From: JANXUR01 sp038229415
GTDB taxonomy: Bacteria > Acidobacteriota > Terriglobia > Terriglobales > Acidobacteriaceae
Assembly (NCBI GenBank): GCA_038229415.1
Contig: JBBROM010000004.1
Span: 186,001-250,000, forward strand
Length of the DNA stretch: 64,000 bases
Direction: 5' to 3'
The notes below the pieces were generated by a model, which saw only the letters and a list, made by a program, of their open reading frames with translations, was not told the origin of the DNA and made no database searches. The position numbers and the translations under genes are program-made. Position 1 is the first letter of the stretch, and every line of letters begins with the position of its first letter. Positions 15,480-24,205 of the stretch are shown one piece after another.

Positions 15480-15983
15480 GTGATGGAATATCGGAATGCG
15501 AAGGTGAAGTGGAGTTATGCGGCGCGGGTGCCTATGCAGCGGCTGGGGAAGATGATCCGGGTGTGGGCGAAGGTGGATGCGCTGCGGCTGTTGTGTGTGG
15601 TGTGGAGTGAGGAGTTATGCGTGGAGTTTTGCGCGCGGCTGCTGGGGATAGATCAGCCGCGGGTGTCGCGGGGGTTTGGGGAGTTGTATCGGGTGGGGCT
15701 GGTGCGGCGGCGGCGCGAGGGAAAGTATGTGTTTTATCAGCGGCGGGTGGGGAGGCTGCATCCGGTGTATGGGCATTTTGTGACGATGACGAAGATGCTG
15801 GCGGGGCGGACGATGCAGGTGGAGTGGGATCGGGGGGCGATGGCGCGGGCGCGGAGTCGTCAGGGTGAGTGTTGGAGGAGGGTGGCGGGGTTGCCTTGGC
15901 CTCGGGAGGATAAGCGGAGGAGCGAGGGCAGGGGGAGCGTTGGAGGTGTGGAACCGGGGGTCAGTCGTCCTTTCAGGACTTGA
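15480..15983 (+). CDS. ArsR-like winged-helix transcriptional regulator
   Basis: A 167-aa ORF starting GTG-ATG at 15480/15483. Residues about 32-85 read as a compact ArsR-type helix-turn-helix: LRLLCVVWSEELCVEFCARL, then QPRVSRGFGELYRVGLV and a wing RRREGKYVFYQ. ELCVEFC places cysteines near where some ArsR metal sensors have ELCVC, but metal binding is only a possibility. The last 15 or so residues run into the dispersed GTCGTCCTTTCAGGACTTGA repeat, whose TGA supplies the stop, so the natural C-terminus may have been altered by repeat insertion. No obvious target gene: the next gene is convergent. Confidence 0.6.
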   Translation: MMEYRNAKVKWSYAARVPMQRLGKMIRVWAKVDALRLLCVVWSEELCVEFCARLLGIDQPRVSRGFGELYRVGLVRRRREGKYVFYQRRVGRLHPVYGHFVTMTKMLAGRTMQVEWDRGAMARARSRQGECWRRVAGLPWPREDKRRSEGRGSVGGVEPGVSRPFRT

Positions 15984-16221
15984 TGCGTGGGTGGCGGGTT
16001 ACCCGGCACTCCGCTTCGCTGCGTACCGGGCTTACTTCGGGCCGTGCCTTCGGCACGCGGGTGCCGAGGCGGATAGCAACGTTTCCACATAGGGTGAGAT
16101 GCGGCGAATGCGCACTGCCCCACTCAAGCCAACTGCGGGCTTGAATGGGCCACCGGCCGCCTTGCGGGCTAAGAGGAAAGGCGAACGGATTCGCAAGTGA
16201 TACGGGCAACCGGCCTTTGCC

Positions 16222-17148
16222 TCATTCTTTCGGGTGCTCGCCCATGAACTCGGAGCAGCAGGGTTTTTGCACTGGGCGGAATTCCATCAGCTCGAAGCGG
16301 GAGAGGTCGGCGTCGAAGAGATTGAGTTGCCACTTGCCGTCGAGACCCATCTGCGACTTTTCGGCATCGTTCGGCTTCCAGCCGTGCGACTCCAGTTTGG
16401 CCTGCGCATTGTGAATGTCGGCCACGCCGAGTGAGAGGTGGTTCATCACGCCCACGGATCGCCGGTCGGGATGCTCGGGACTGTTCAGCATATATTCCAT
16501 CCAGTCGGTGCCGTCGGGCACCTGAATGGCGTTCCAATCGGTGATGCCGGACTTCCAGCCTCCATGCCAGTAGGAGCGGAAGCCGAGAATGTCGCGGTAA
16601 AAGCTGTCTTCGATGATGCTGTCGCGGACCAGGTAGCCGGTGTGAATGATGTGGCGGGAGACCGGATCGGCTGGCTTGACTGCTTTTTCATCCGACTTGT
16701 GCGCTGACTTGGCAAGTTCCACAAATTCCACCGGATTGCCCTCCGGATCGTTCACCATGAAGCTCAAGCTGCCGTCGGGGTGCTTGACGATTTCGGGCAC
16801 TTGGACGCTCTTGCTGCGGAGGTAGGAGCGCAGGGCGGCAACGTCGGTGGTGCGGAAGGCGATATGGTCCATGCGATTGTTGCTGGCCGCGTCGGGCGCG
16901 GGCGAATAGCCGATCCACTGGGAGCCGACCATGTAGCGCAGGGTTTGGTTGGGCTCGATGGTGGGGGCGGAGGCCAGGCCGAAAACGGTTGCCATCAGGT
17001 GCTCGGTTTGCGCGGGCGCTGTGGTGTAGAACGCGATGTGATCAATGCCCGTGATTTTGGGGCGTGCGGGAGTTTGTGCAAGTAAGGGCGCGGCGAGCAG
17101 CGCGGCGGTTAGAACGGCGCGGGTGAATTTCGATTGAAACTTAGACAT
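16222..17148 (-). CDS. Secreted VOC (glyoxalase/dioxygenase-fold) family protein
   Basis: A 308-aa protein with an N-terminal signal peptide (hydrophobic LTAALLAAPLLAQ, cleavage near residue 25). Two consecutive VOC modules follow: the first from ITGIDHIAFYTT to GNPVEFVEL (about 32-145), the second from RHIIHTGYLVRD to SRFELMEF (about 165-295). GIDHIAF and HIAFRTTD provide the usual metal-ligand histidines, and the acidic ends PVEFVEL and RFELMEF supply glutamates. VOC proteins include glyoxalases and ring-cleaving dioxygenases; the reaction here cannot be assigned. Its upstream region is the CCCGGCACT / TTCGGCACG repeat mosaic. Confidence 0.82.
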   Translation of the reverse strand: MSKFQSKFTRAVLTAALLAAPLLAQTPARPKITGIDHIAFYTTAPAQTEHLMATVFGLASAPTIEPNQTLRYMVGSQWIGYSPAPDAASNNRMDHIAFRTTDVAALRSYLRSKSVQVPEIVKHPDGSLSFMVNDPEGNPVEFVELAKSAHKSDEKAVKPADPVSRHIIHTGYLVRDSIIEDSFYRDILGFRSYWHGGWKSGITDWNAIQVPDGTDWMEYMLNSPEHPDRRSVGVMNHLSLGVADIHNAQAKLESHGWKPNDAEKSQMGLDGKWQLNLFDADLSRFELMEFRPVQKPCCSEFMGEHPKE

Positions 17149-17356
17149 GGTTCAGTCGTCCTTTCAGGACTTGAATGCTTCGCGCGGCTTACCCGGCACT
17201 CCGTGCCGGGCTTACTTCGGGCTGTGCCTTCGGCACGAGGCCAGTGGCGTCCCTACGGGACTCGACTGGCCGGGCCTCTTTCCCGGCACTTACGTGCCGG
17301 GCTTTCGTCTGGCGTCCCGCTTCGCGGGACTGGTGCAGAATCGCCGCGATCACAGC

Positions 17357-18286
17357 CTACGCTAAGACCAGTTCGGCTGCCACCATATCTTCTAGTGCGA
17401 CGCCGACGCTTTTGAACAGCGTTATGTCGTGGGGCGAGCGGCGCGGGTTGATGCGGCGTGTGACTACGTCGTGCAACTCGCCGAGAACATGCTGGGGGTC
17501 GATCAGTCCCTGGTGCATGGGCATCATGAGGTCTCCGGCCTCGGCCTCGTAGCCTTCGCGCAGATCTACGATGACGCGGGAGCGGACAACGGTCGCGCAA
17601 TCCACTTCCTGCTGCGTCGGCTTGTAGATGCCGGTGAGGTTGAGGTGGGTGCCGCGATGCAGCCATGCGCCTTCAAACAGCGGCTGTTTGTGATTGGTGC
17701 AGGTGCAGATCACGTCACTCTGCCCGACGAGTTCGCGCGGCGAAGCGGGCTCGACGTTTAGGCCCAGTTCGGCGGAAGTATCGGCGGCAAATTTCGCTGA
17801 GCTTGCGGGATTGCGTCCGCAGACGAGAAATCGGGCGAATGGCCGAACTGCGCGCAGCACCTGCAGATGCGTGCGAGCGAGACGTCCGGTGCCGAAGATG
17901 CCGAGAGTGCGGGCATTTTCGCACGCCATATATTTGGTGGCGACGGCCGACGCTGCGGCGGTGCGGATGGCGGTGAGGTGGCTGGCCTGCATCACCACGA
18001 GCGGCTGCCCTGTCATCGGGTCGAGCAGTTGATAGGTCGCTTCGACGCCAGTGGGGCCTACGGTGGCAATCTTGAGGCCGAAGCGGTTGCGGCTGGCGTG
18101 ATAGCAGGGCATGAGCAGCGTGGTGCCGCGGCCTGCGAGGTCTATAAATGTGCGGGGCGGCATACGGTATTCGGCGAAGTCGGCGCCGAAGGCGTGCTCG
18201 ATGGCGGCGACTAGCGCGGCTACCGCCCGCTGTGAGGCGAAATGTTCGCGGACCTCTCGCTCGCTCACCAGTCTGGGTGATTCCAT
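17357..18286 (-). CDS. Ornithine cyclodeaminase / mu-crystallin family protein
   Basis: A 309-aa protein from the ATG at 18286 (MESPRLVSEREVREHF); the frame is open 63 nt further, but the upstream part is low complexity. LGIFGTGRLARTHLQVL is the NAD(P) Rossmann loop; LTAIRTAAASAVATKYMA and SDVICTCTNHKQPLF are characteristic segments. Family members deaminate ornithine to proline, reduce imines, or act as alanine dehydrogenase or opine-type enzymes. Which one is not decidable. It is transcribed toward the VOC gene but more than 200 bp of repeats separate them, so co-transcription is doubtful. Confidence 0.83.
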   Translation of the reverse strand: MESPRLVSEREVREHFASQRAVAALVAAIEHAFGADFAEYRMPPRTFIDLAGRGTTLLMPCYHASRNRFGLKIATVGPTGVEATYQLLDPMTGQPLVVMQASHLTAIRTAAASAVATKYMACENARTLGIFGTGRLARTHLQVLRAVRPFARFLVCGRNPASSAKFAADTSAELGLNVEPASPRELVGQSDVICTCTNHKQPLFEGAWLHRGTHLNLTGIYKPTQQEVDCATVVRSRVIVDLREGYEAEAGDLMMPMHQGLIDPQHVLGELHDVVTRRINPRRSPHDITLFKSVGVALEDMVAAELVLA

Positions 18287-18388
18287 AGGGTGCCATGATA
18301 CCGAAACTGCTGCACTTGCAGGTTCAGGTTGAGGAGACGGTCGCTGCAATGGTCGGGTGCGTGGGCGCGGTAGGGGTCCTTCGACTAC

Positions 18389-18419
18389 GCGGAGAGACTC
18401 GCGTTGCGAGTCTCTCCGC
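18389..18419. repeat. Perfect 14-bp hairpin inside a dispersed GGGGTCCTTCG element
   Basis: GCGGAGAGACTCGC and GCGAGTCTCTCCGC flank the loop GTT. The surrounding element (TAGGGGTCCTTCGACTAC... CTCCGCTCAGGATGAC) recurs at 27128-27198 with a different but equally perfect hairpin, and without the hairpin at about 14244-14270 and 14856-14888. Confidence 0.8.
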
Positions 18420-18667
18420 TCCGCTCAGGATGACAGGTTTGGGGGGATGAAAGGCCCCACTCAACCAACAGCGGGCTTGAATGGGCCACCGGCCTAGCTT
18501 CCCACCCTAGCGTCGCGATGGAGCTGCGCCGCGAGGGTGGGGCACCAGCCTCCTGCGACAGTTTTTTCGGTGTTCGCTGACTTCGCGATGTGGTTTGCGG
18601 TAGTCTTTCGTGTTGCATATTCTTGCGGGTTTGCGGGTGGTACCGCGGCTCGCTTGCGAGGGCATTC

Positions 18668-19381
18668 ATGAATCGTGAAGTTCACAAGTGGTATAGCAAC
18701 GACCTGAACAAAGAAATGTCACTACTCGTTTTCGGGCATGCCGGAATGCCTTACATCGTGTTCCCCAGTTCGCGCGGGCGTTACTTCGAGTACGAAGACT
18801 CGGGCATGATCCGCGCCATCGCCGACAAGCTTGAGCGCGGCGAATGCCAATTGTTCTGCCCAGATTCTGTGGACGATGAATCCTGGTACAACAAGAATAT
18901 TCATCCGCATGACCGGTTAGTGCGGCACGTGCAGTACGAAAACTACATTCTGAACGACGTGATTCCGCTGATTCGCGCCAAGAACGCCAAACCCGCGCTT
19001 GGTGTTACCGGTTGCAGCTTTGGCGCGTTCCATGCGCTCAACTTCACGCTTCGGCATCCTGATCTGTTGAACTATTGCGTCTCGATGAGTGGTGGCTGGA
19101 ACCAGAAGCAGTTCCTAGACGGCTACTACGACGAGCTCGCTTACTTCAACATCCCTACCGACTATGTGCCTAACATGAGTGATCCGTGGTACCTCGGCCA
19201 TTTGCGCGAGCATGTAAAGATCGCGCTCGCCGTAGGTGACTGGGATATCTGCCTCGGCTATAACTACGAGATGGCCAAGATGCTGGGCTCGGTCGGCATT
19301 CCGCACTGGCTGGATGTTTGGGGCGAGCACGAAAAACACGACTGGCCGCTTTGGCAAAAGATGGCGAGGAAGTACTTCTAG
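18668..19381 (+). CDS. Putative alpha/beta-hydrolase esterase (COG4947-like)
   Basis: A 237-aa protein starting at the ATG at 18668 (MNREVHKWYSNDL), after a GCGAGGG ribosome site; the longer open frame upstream lies in repeat sequence. GCSFGAF places the nucleophile Ser117 in a GxSxG elbow. GDWDICLG is a likely acid segment and GEHEKHDWPLW carries the candidate catalytic histidine. It probably hydrolyses an ester or amide in the cytoplasm, since there is no signal peptide. It opens the region holding ATP-grasp, GCS2 and M29 genes, from which it is separated by an oppositely oriented GH42 gene. Grouping it with those genes is inference. Confidence 0.82.
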   Translation: MNREVHKWYSNDLNKEMSLLVFGHAGMPYIVFPSSRGRYFEYEDSGMIRAIADKLERGECQLFCPDSVDDESWYNKNIHPHDRLVRHVQYENYILNDVIPLIRAKNAKPALGVTGCSFGAFHALNFTLRHPDLLNYCVSMSGGWNQKQFLDGYYDELAYFNIPTDYVPNMSDPWYLGHLREHVKIALAVGDWDICLGYNYEMAKMLGSVGIPHWLDVWGEHEKHDWPLWQKMARKYF

Positions 19382-19419
19382 GCTTTATGTAGCTAATTAC
19401 TAAAAGTTTAATGACGTGA

Positions 19420-19453
19420 AAAGACGGTGCATGGATTGCCATGCACCGTCTTC
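19420..19453. terminator. Bidirectional terminator hairpin
   Basis: AAGACGGTGCATGG and CCATGCACCGTCTT form a perfect 14-bp stem around ATTG, between the convergent esterase and GH42 genes. A-rich and T-rich flanks fit termination in both directions. Confidence 0.75.
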
Positions 19454-19470
19454 TGATGTTTGAGCTAGTC

Positions 19471-21648
19471 TCAATCCTCTTCCAGAAGAGCTAGATCCCA
19501 TGCGGCTACGCCGACGTTGTCTCCCTTGGCAACCGAACGGCCATTCATTAAGTCATGCGCATGGGCGTAAACATAAGAGAAACTTGTCTGCTCGCCGGAG
19601 TAGTTGAGATAGAAATGAATATGTTTACCGGTCTGGTTTATGCCATGCTTGGCGCGAATGTGCCCGGTAAGCGCTTCATCGGGACTGTTAACACCAGCTT
19701 GATACAGGGTATCCAGCACGACAGCCTGCTGCAGCGCATCGCTCAACACTGTGCCTTCATACGTGAGCGACCCGGAGCCGAAGTGATTGCGCGTGACGGC
19801 GGGCCACTTACCGAAGAACGGATGATCGTATTCGGCTAGCGCCTTGGCGGTGGTAAGCTGCAAGAATTCAGCCCAAGTGCTCACCTTGTTCTGGTCAGAG
19901 GCAACCCCGAAAGGATTACCCTTCAGTGTCAGCGGGTGCTCTAGATTAGAAAATTCCTGATAAGTGAACCCCGCTGCTTCGCGCAACGGGCCGGGTGCCC
20001 TTTCCCAACGTACGGCGGAGTTCTCATTCGTGAAGCCACTCTTGAAGGTCATTAAGACGTGTCCGCCCGCTTGAACATAGTCGGAAATTTTCTTCAGCAG
20101 CGTGTCGTCCGCCACATACAAGGCAGGCACAACTAGTAATTTGTATTGCTTGGCGAGCTCGGCTCCGGACGGGATATTCTCCGGGAAGATAAAATCCGAC
20201 CCAACATTTACTTGATACAGAGCGCGGTGGATCTGCGACAGAATTGCGTTGTATCCTCCGGCCGCCTTTCCCGGGACCCAGCCCGATTCCTGACGCTCAT
20301 ACGGCATAAAGCTGATGGCGTTGGACGAATCAACGCTATAGAGAATGGCGACTTGATTGTTGATCTTTAGGTTTACGATCTCCGGGCCGACCTTCTTTAG
20401 TTCATGCGCAATTCGCGTGACTTCCGCATAAGCACGATTTGGCTCTAAATCATGACTTAGCACACCTTTCCAGTAAGTCTCCTGCCCGGCGTGGATGGAG
20501 TGCCAGTGCCAATACTCCACCATGTTGGCGCCGGAAGAGATATCGGTGTAAACGTCGAGTCGGAGTTGCCCATCGTATGGCGGAAACTGCGAGGTCGAAT
20601 CCCAACCCAGGGTTTGTGCGTTCGTCTCCGTAACCAGAAAATTTTGATGTTTCAGCGAGCGGGAGAAATCGCCCTGCAAGGCCTGCCAAGCGCCATCCAG
20701 GTGCTCCTGGGTGCCGTGATAGGGGTTGTTGGCAACCACATCGAGAGACTTGGCAATCTCGAATTCGTTTACGTCGAGCTTCATCATAGAGCCGTAGTCT
20801 TGGGTGACGAATTGATCCGAGCGCCGGAAGCGGCGCACTAAATCTGCCTGAAAGGCGAGGAAGTTAGTAACTCGCATCTGCTCCCACCGCGACCATTCTA
20901 ATTTGTAACTGGTGCTGGTGGCGTTGTCACGGGTGGGCATGTCAGCCCAATCATTTACATCCTGCCCCCAGTAATTCAGGAACCAGGCCTTGTTCAGGGC
21001 GTCGGTGGTGCCAAACTTCTTCTTCAAGTGGTCAACGAAGCCTGCAAACACATCGGGATTCGACGCACCATACGCGCCGGTTTCGTTGTCAATCTGCCAG
21101 CCGATTACAGCGGGATTATCTTTATAGTGTGCGACGAGATTGGTGATAACTCGCTCGGCATAGAAACGGAACTTAGGGTTATCGGTATCCATGTTCTGGC
21201 GCATACCATAGCCTACCTCTGCTCCGCCCAAGCGCCGAGCGTAGAACTCGGGATGCGCCTTCGCCATCCATGTAGGCATGGAGTAAGTGGGCGTGCCCAT
21301 GATGACTTTGATCCCGGCAGAGCCCATTGCGTTGACGACGCGATCCATCCATGCGTATTCAAACTTGCCGTCAGCCGGTTCCCAGAGGCTCCACGTGGAT
21401 TCGCCCATGCGTACCACCGAAATGCCTGCGTCCTTCATCAGCGCGACGTCTTTTTCGAGGCGTCCCGGCTGAAGATCGGCGGGCATGTACTCGTTGTAAT
21501 AGGCTGCTCCGTAGAGCACATTCGGCTGCACCGCGCCCGGAGGCGGGGGGTTCTGCGCCATCGCATCAGTCGCATCTATGGACAAGAGCATCAGGCAGAA
21601 GCATAGAGCGAGAGCAGTTGCGATACGGCTGGCATACGTGGAGATCAT
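19471..21648 (-). CDS. Secreted beta-galactosidase, GH42
   Basis: 725 aa from the ATG at 21648, preceded by ACGAGGAAA; the longer frame upstream lacks a ribosome site. A signal peptide (ATALALCFCLMLLS) ends near residue 32. The GH42 TIM barrel begins at VLYGAAYYNEYMP; the acid/base is Glu189 in WQIDNETG and the nucleophile is Glu341 in LVTETNAQ. A glutamine-amidotransferase-like trimerisation domain and a small C-terminal beta domain follow, as in standard GH42 enzymes. It should release beta-linked galactose from plant or microbial glycans outside the cytoplasm. It stands alone on the minus strand inside the amidoligase region. Confidence 0.9.
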   Translation of the reverse strand: MISTYASRIATALALCFCLMLLSIDATDAMAQNPPPPGAVQPNVLYGAAYYNEYMPADLQPGRLEKDVALMKDAGISVVRMGESTWSLWEPADGKFEYAWMDRVVNAMGSAGIKVIMGTPTYSMPTWMAKAHPEFYARRLGGAEVGYGMRQNMDTDNPKFRFYAERVITNLVAHYKDNPAVIGWQIDNETGAYGASNPDVFAGFVDHLKKKFGTTDALNKAWFLNYWGQDVNDWADMPTRDNATSTSYKLEWSRWEQMRVTNFLAFQADLVRRFRRSDQFVTQDYGSMMKLDVNEFEIAKSLDVVANNPYHGTQEHLDGAWQALQGDFSRSLKHQNFLVTETNAQTLGWDSTSQFPPYDGQLRLDVYTDISSGANMVEYWHWHSIHAGQETYWKGVLSHDLEPNRAYAEVTRIAHELKKVGPEIVNLKINNQVAILYSVDSSNAISFMPYERQESGWVPGKAAGGYNAILSQIHRALYQVNVGSDFIFPENIPSGAELAKQYKLLVVPALYVADDTLLKKISDYVQAGGHVLMTFKSGFTNENSAVRWERAPGPLREAAGFTYQEFSNLEHPLTLKGNPFGVASDQNKVSTWAEFLQLTTAKALAEYDHPFFGKWPAVTRNHFGSGSLTYEGTVLSDALQQAVVLDTLYQAGVNSPDEALTGHIRAKHGINQTGKHIHFYLNYSGEQTSFSYVYAHAHDLMNGRSVAKGDNVGVAAWDLALLEED

Positions 21649-21847
21649 TGGTTTCGGTTTCCTCGTGTTATTTCGAGTGTGGCCGGAATGATAGCAAGCG
21701 GGTACAGTGTACGCAACCGTAATGATGGCTGACCGGATCAATTCTGCCCCCCGGCCTGCCCATTTCCGCGCAAAACATTTAGAATCAGCGCGGCGTCATT
21801 TTGGCCCGATTGCAGCGCTGTGAGGGCCATTTCTCAGGAGATTTCCG

Positions 21848-22813
21848 GTGAAAAAGATTGGCATTTTGTTTGGCATGGAAAGCACGTTTCCGGGTGCGCT
21901 GGTCGCGCGCATTAATGATGTGGTGAAAGATCGCGGCATTACGAATGTGGTGGCCGAGTTCGTGCAAACTGGCGGCGTGCTCAACGGTCACACCTCGGGC
22001 TATCGCGTGATTGTGGACCGCATCTCGCAGGACATTCCGTTTTATCGTGCGTACCTGAAGAATGCGGTGCTCAGCGGGACGATTGTGATCAACAATCCTT
22101 TTTGGTGGAGCGCTGACGACAAATTTTTCAACTACGCGCTGATGTCGAAGATGGGCATCGCGATTCCGCCGACGGTTCTGCTACCGCACAAGGATCACCC
22201 CATCGGCACCACTGACCGCTCGATGCGCAACCTGGTTTATCCGCTGAACTGGGACGAAATTTATGCCTATCTCGGCTTTCCCGAAACTTCGGCGTTCCTG
22301 AAACCGCACTCGGGCGGCGGCTGGAAGAGCGTGTATCACGTGCACAATCAGGAAGAGCTGTTCAAGGCTTACGACGAGACTGGCGAGCTTTGCATGACGC
22401 TGCAAAAGACGGTGAACTTCAAGGAATATTTCCGCTGCTATGTGCTGGGGCAGGAAAAAGTGCACATCATGCCGTATGATCCGCGGGCTCCGCACCACGA
22501 GCGTTATGTGAAGGATGCGCCGGAATATGATCCCGCGCTTTTGGCACGGGTGAAGAATGATGCGCTGACTATCTGTCGGGCGCTGGGGTATGACATGAAT
22601 ACGGTGGAGTTTGCCGTGGAAGATGGCATTCCCTATGCGATTGATTTTCTGAATCCGGCTCCGGATGGCGAATACACTTCCGTGGGCCATGACAACTTCG
22701 TGTGGTTCGTGGAAAACATGGCCGAGCTGTGCATTGAGAAGGCGTTGAGTGATGAGGATCCGGCGAAGGATTATCACTGGGCGAGTTTTTTGGCCGGCAC
22801 CGGGCGGTCGTAA
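21848..22813 (+). CDS. ATP-grasp (RimK-like) ligase
   Basis: A 321-aa protein with a GTG start at 21848 behind TCAGGAGA. FLKPHSGGGWKSV is the flexible nucleotide loop, CMTLQKTVNFKEYFRCYVLG the central ATP-grasp strand, and VEFAVEDGIPYAIDFLNPAP supplies the magnesium-binding acidic and asparagine residues. ATP-grasp ligases activate a carboxylate as acyl-phosphate and couple it to an amine. It is followed on the same strand by a GCS2-type ligase (about 250 bp of repeats between) and an M29 peptidase. The substrate is unknown; a peptide- or amino-acid-amide-forming role is likely from the family. Confidence 0.85.
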   Translation: MKKIGILFGMESTFPGALVARINDVVKDRGITNVVAEFVQTGGVLNGHTSGYRVIVDRISQDIPFYRAYLKNAVLSGTIVINNPFWWSADDKFFNYALMSKMGIAIPPTVLLPHKDHPIGTTDRSMRNLVYPLNWDEIYAYLGFPETSAFLKPHSGGGWKSVYHVHNQEELFKAYDETGELCMTLQKTVNFKEYFRCYVLGQEKVHIMPYDPRAPHHERYVKDAPEYDPALLARVKNDALTICRALGYDMNTVEFAVEDGIPYAIDFLNPAPDGEYTSVGHDNFVWFVENMAELCIEKALSDEDPAKDYHWASFLAGTGRS

Positions 22814-22953
22814 ATCGGGGAAAGCAAAATCCACCACGGAGGCACTGAGGCACGGAGGGCCACTGAGGTTCTTGAGGGGAACTGCCCCACTCAAGCCAAA
22901 GTCGGGCTTGCATGGGCCACCTAGGGCTTCATGGTGGATTGTGGGAATAAAGA

Positions 22954-22980
22954 CCCCGCCCAAGCAGAGCTTGGACGGGG
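22954..22980. terminator. Repeated GC-rich hairpin (CCCCGCCCAAGC family)
   Basis: CCCCGCCCAAGC (22954-22965) pairs with GCTTGGACGGGG (22969-22980) with one mismatch. The same hairpin recurs at 25278-25304, 34814-34840 and 35331-35354, always after the 3' end of a gene. No T-tract follows here, so termination is uncertain. Confidence 0.5.
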
Positions 22981-23063
22981 CACCCGGTTGAGTGGTGCCG
23001 CGCCCGATTTCCACGTGGCTACAGTTTATACTTGAGTTTGGCAGCGTCCGGGAGGACACCCGC

Positions 23064-24200
23064 ATGAGTCACGTCTTCACCCTCGGCATTGAAGAGGAAT
23101 ACGCCACGATTGACCTGGAAACCCGCGATCTCCGTTCCCACATCCATTCGGAGATGCTGGAGCAGGGCAAGCTGCTGCTGGAAGAACGCGTGAAGGCTGA
23201 GATGCACCAGTCTGTCGTCGAGGTGGGCACCTCGGTCTGCCAGAACATCAAGGAAGCGAAGGCCGAGGTCAAGGGTCTGCGCCGCGACATGATCCAACTG
23301 GCCCACAACAACAACTTGGGCCTGGCTGCGATTGCGACGCATCCTTTTGCCGACTGGCGCAAGCAGGAAATTTATCCTGACGACCGGTACAAGGTAATTG
23401 TGGAGGACCTGAAGATGGTGGCGCGCGCCAACCTGATCTTCGGCCTGCACGTGCACGTAGGCATGCCTGACCGGGAAACGACCATCCACATGATGAATGC
23501 GGCGCGATACTTTGTGCCGCATCTGCTGGCGCTTTCCACCAATTCGCCGTTTTGGATGGGCATGAACACCGGACTGAAGTCGTACCGCTGCAAGGTGTTC
23601 GACAAGTTTCCGCGCACGAATATTCCCGACTATTTCCCGAGCTACGGCGAGTACGAGAATTACGTCAATCTGCTGATCAAGACCGGATGCATTGATAATG
23701 CCAAAAAAATCTGGTGGGATCTACGGCCGCATCCATTCTTTAACACGCTGGAGTTTCGGGTTTGCGATATTCCGATGCGGCTGGATGAGACGATCGCAAT
23801 CGCGGCGCTGATTCAGGCCACTGTGGTGAAGCTGTACCGCTTGCATACAGCCAACACGGGCTTTCGGCTTTATCGCCGGCTGCTGCTGATGGAGAATAAG
23901 TGGCGCGCCGCGCGCTATGGTATTGGCGGTAAGCTGATTGACTTTGGTAAGCAGGCCGAAGTGGACGAGCGTGAGCTGATTCTGGAGTATCTGGCGTTTG
24001 TGGACGATGTAGTAGATGAGCTCGATTCGCGGGATGAGATCAATTACATCCATACGATTTTGGAAAAGGGTACCGGGGCCGACCGGCAACTGCGGGTGTT
24101 TGAAGAAACCGGCGACCTGAAGAAAGTTGTTGACTACATTATGGAGGAGACGGCTGCGGGTCTGGAAGCAGATGTGCCCGCTGCCGCGAAGACGGCATAG
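23064..24200 (+). CDS. Carboxylate-amine ligase, GCS2/YbdK family
   Basis: 378 aa from the ATG at 23064, behind GGGAGGACACC. FTLGIEEEYATID is the N-terminal metal/nucleotide-binding signature of the GCS2 (glutamine-synthetase-fold) group; LIFGLHVHVGMPDRE and WWDLRPHPFFNTLEFRVCD are the other family blocks. YbdK-like enzymes form a gamma- or alpha-carboxylate amide, with weak glutamate-cysteine ligase activity in E. coli. The stop is 5 nt before the M29 aminopeptidase gene, so the two are translationally close and probably act in one pathway. No gshB is next to it, so a plain glutathione role is not supported. Confidence 0.88.
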   Translation: MSHVFTLGIEEEYATIDLETRDLRSHIHSEMLEQGKLLLEERVKAEMHQSVVEVGTSVCQNIKEAKAEVKGLRRDMIQLAHNNNLGLAAIATHPFADWRKQEIYPDDRYKVIVEDLKMVARANLIFGLHVHVGMPDRETTIHMMNAARYFVPHLLALSTNSPFWMGMNTGLKSYRCKVFDKFPRTNIPDYFPSYGEYENYVNLLIKTGCIDNAKKIWWDLRPHPFFNTLEFRVCDIPMRLDETIAIAALIQATVVKLYRLHTANTGFRLYRRLLLMENKWRAARYGIGGKLIDFGKQAEVDERELILEYLAFVDDVVDELDSRDEINYIHTILEKGTGADRQLRVFEETGDLKKVVDYIMEETAAGLEADVPAAAKTA

Positions 24201-24205
24201 CTATT

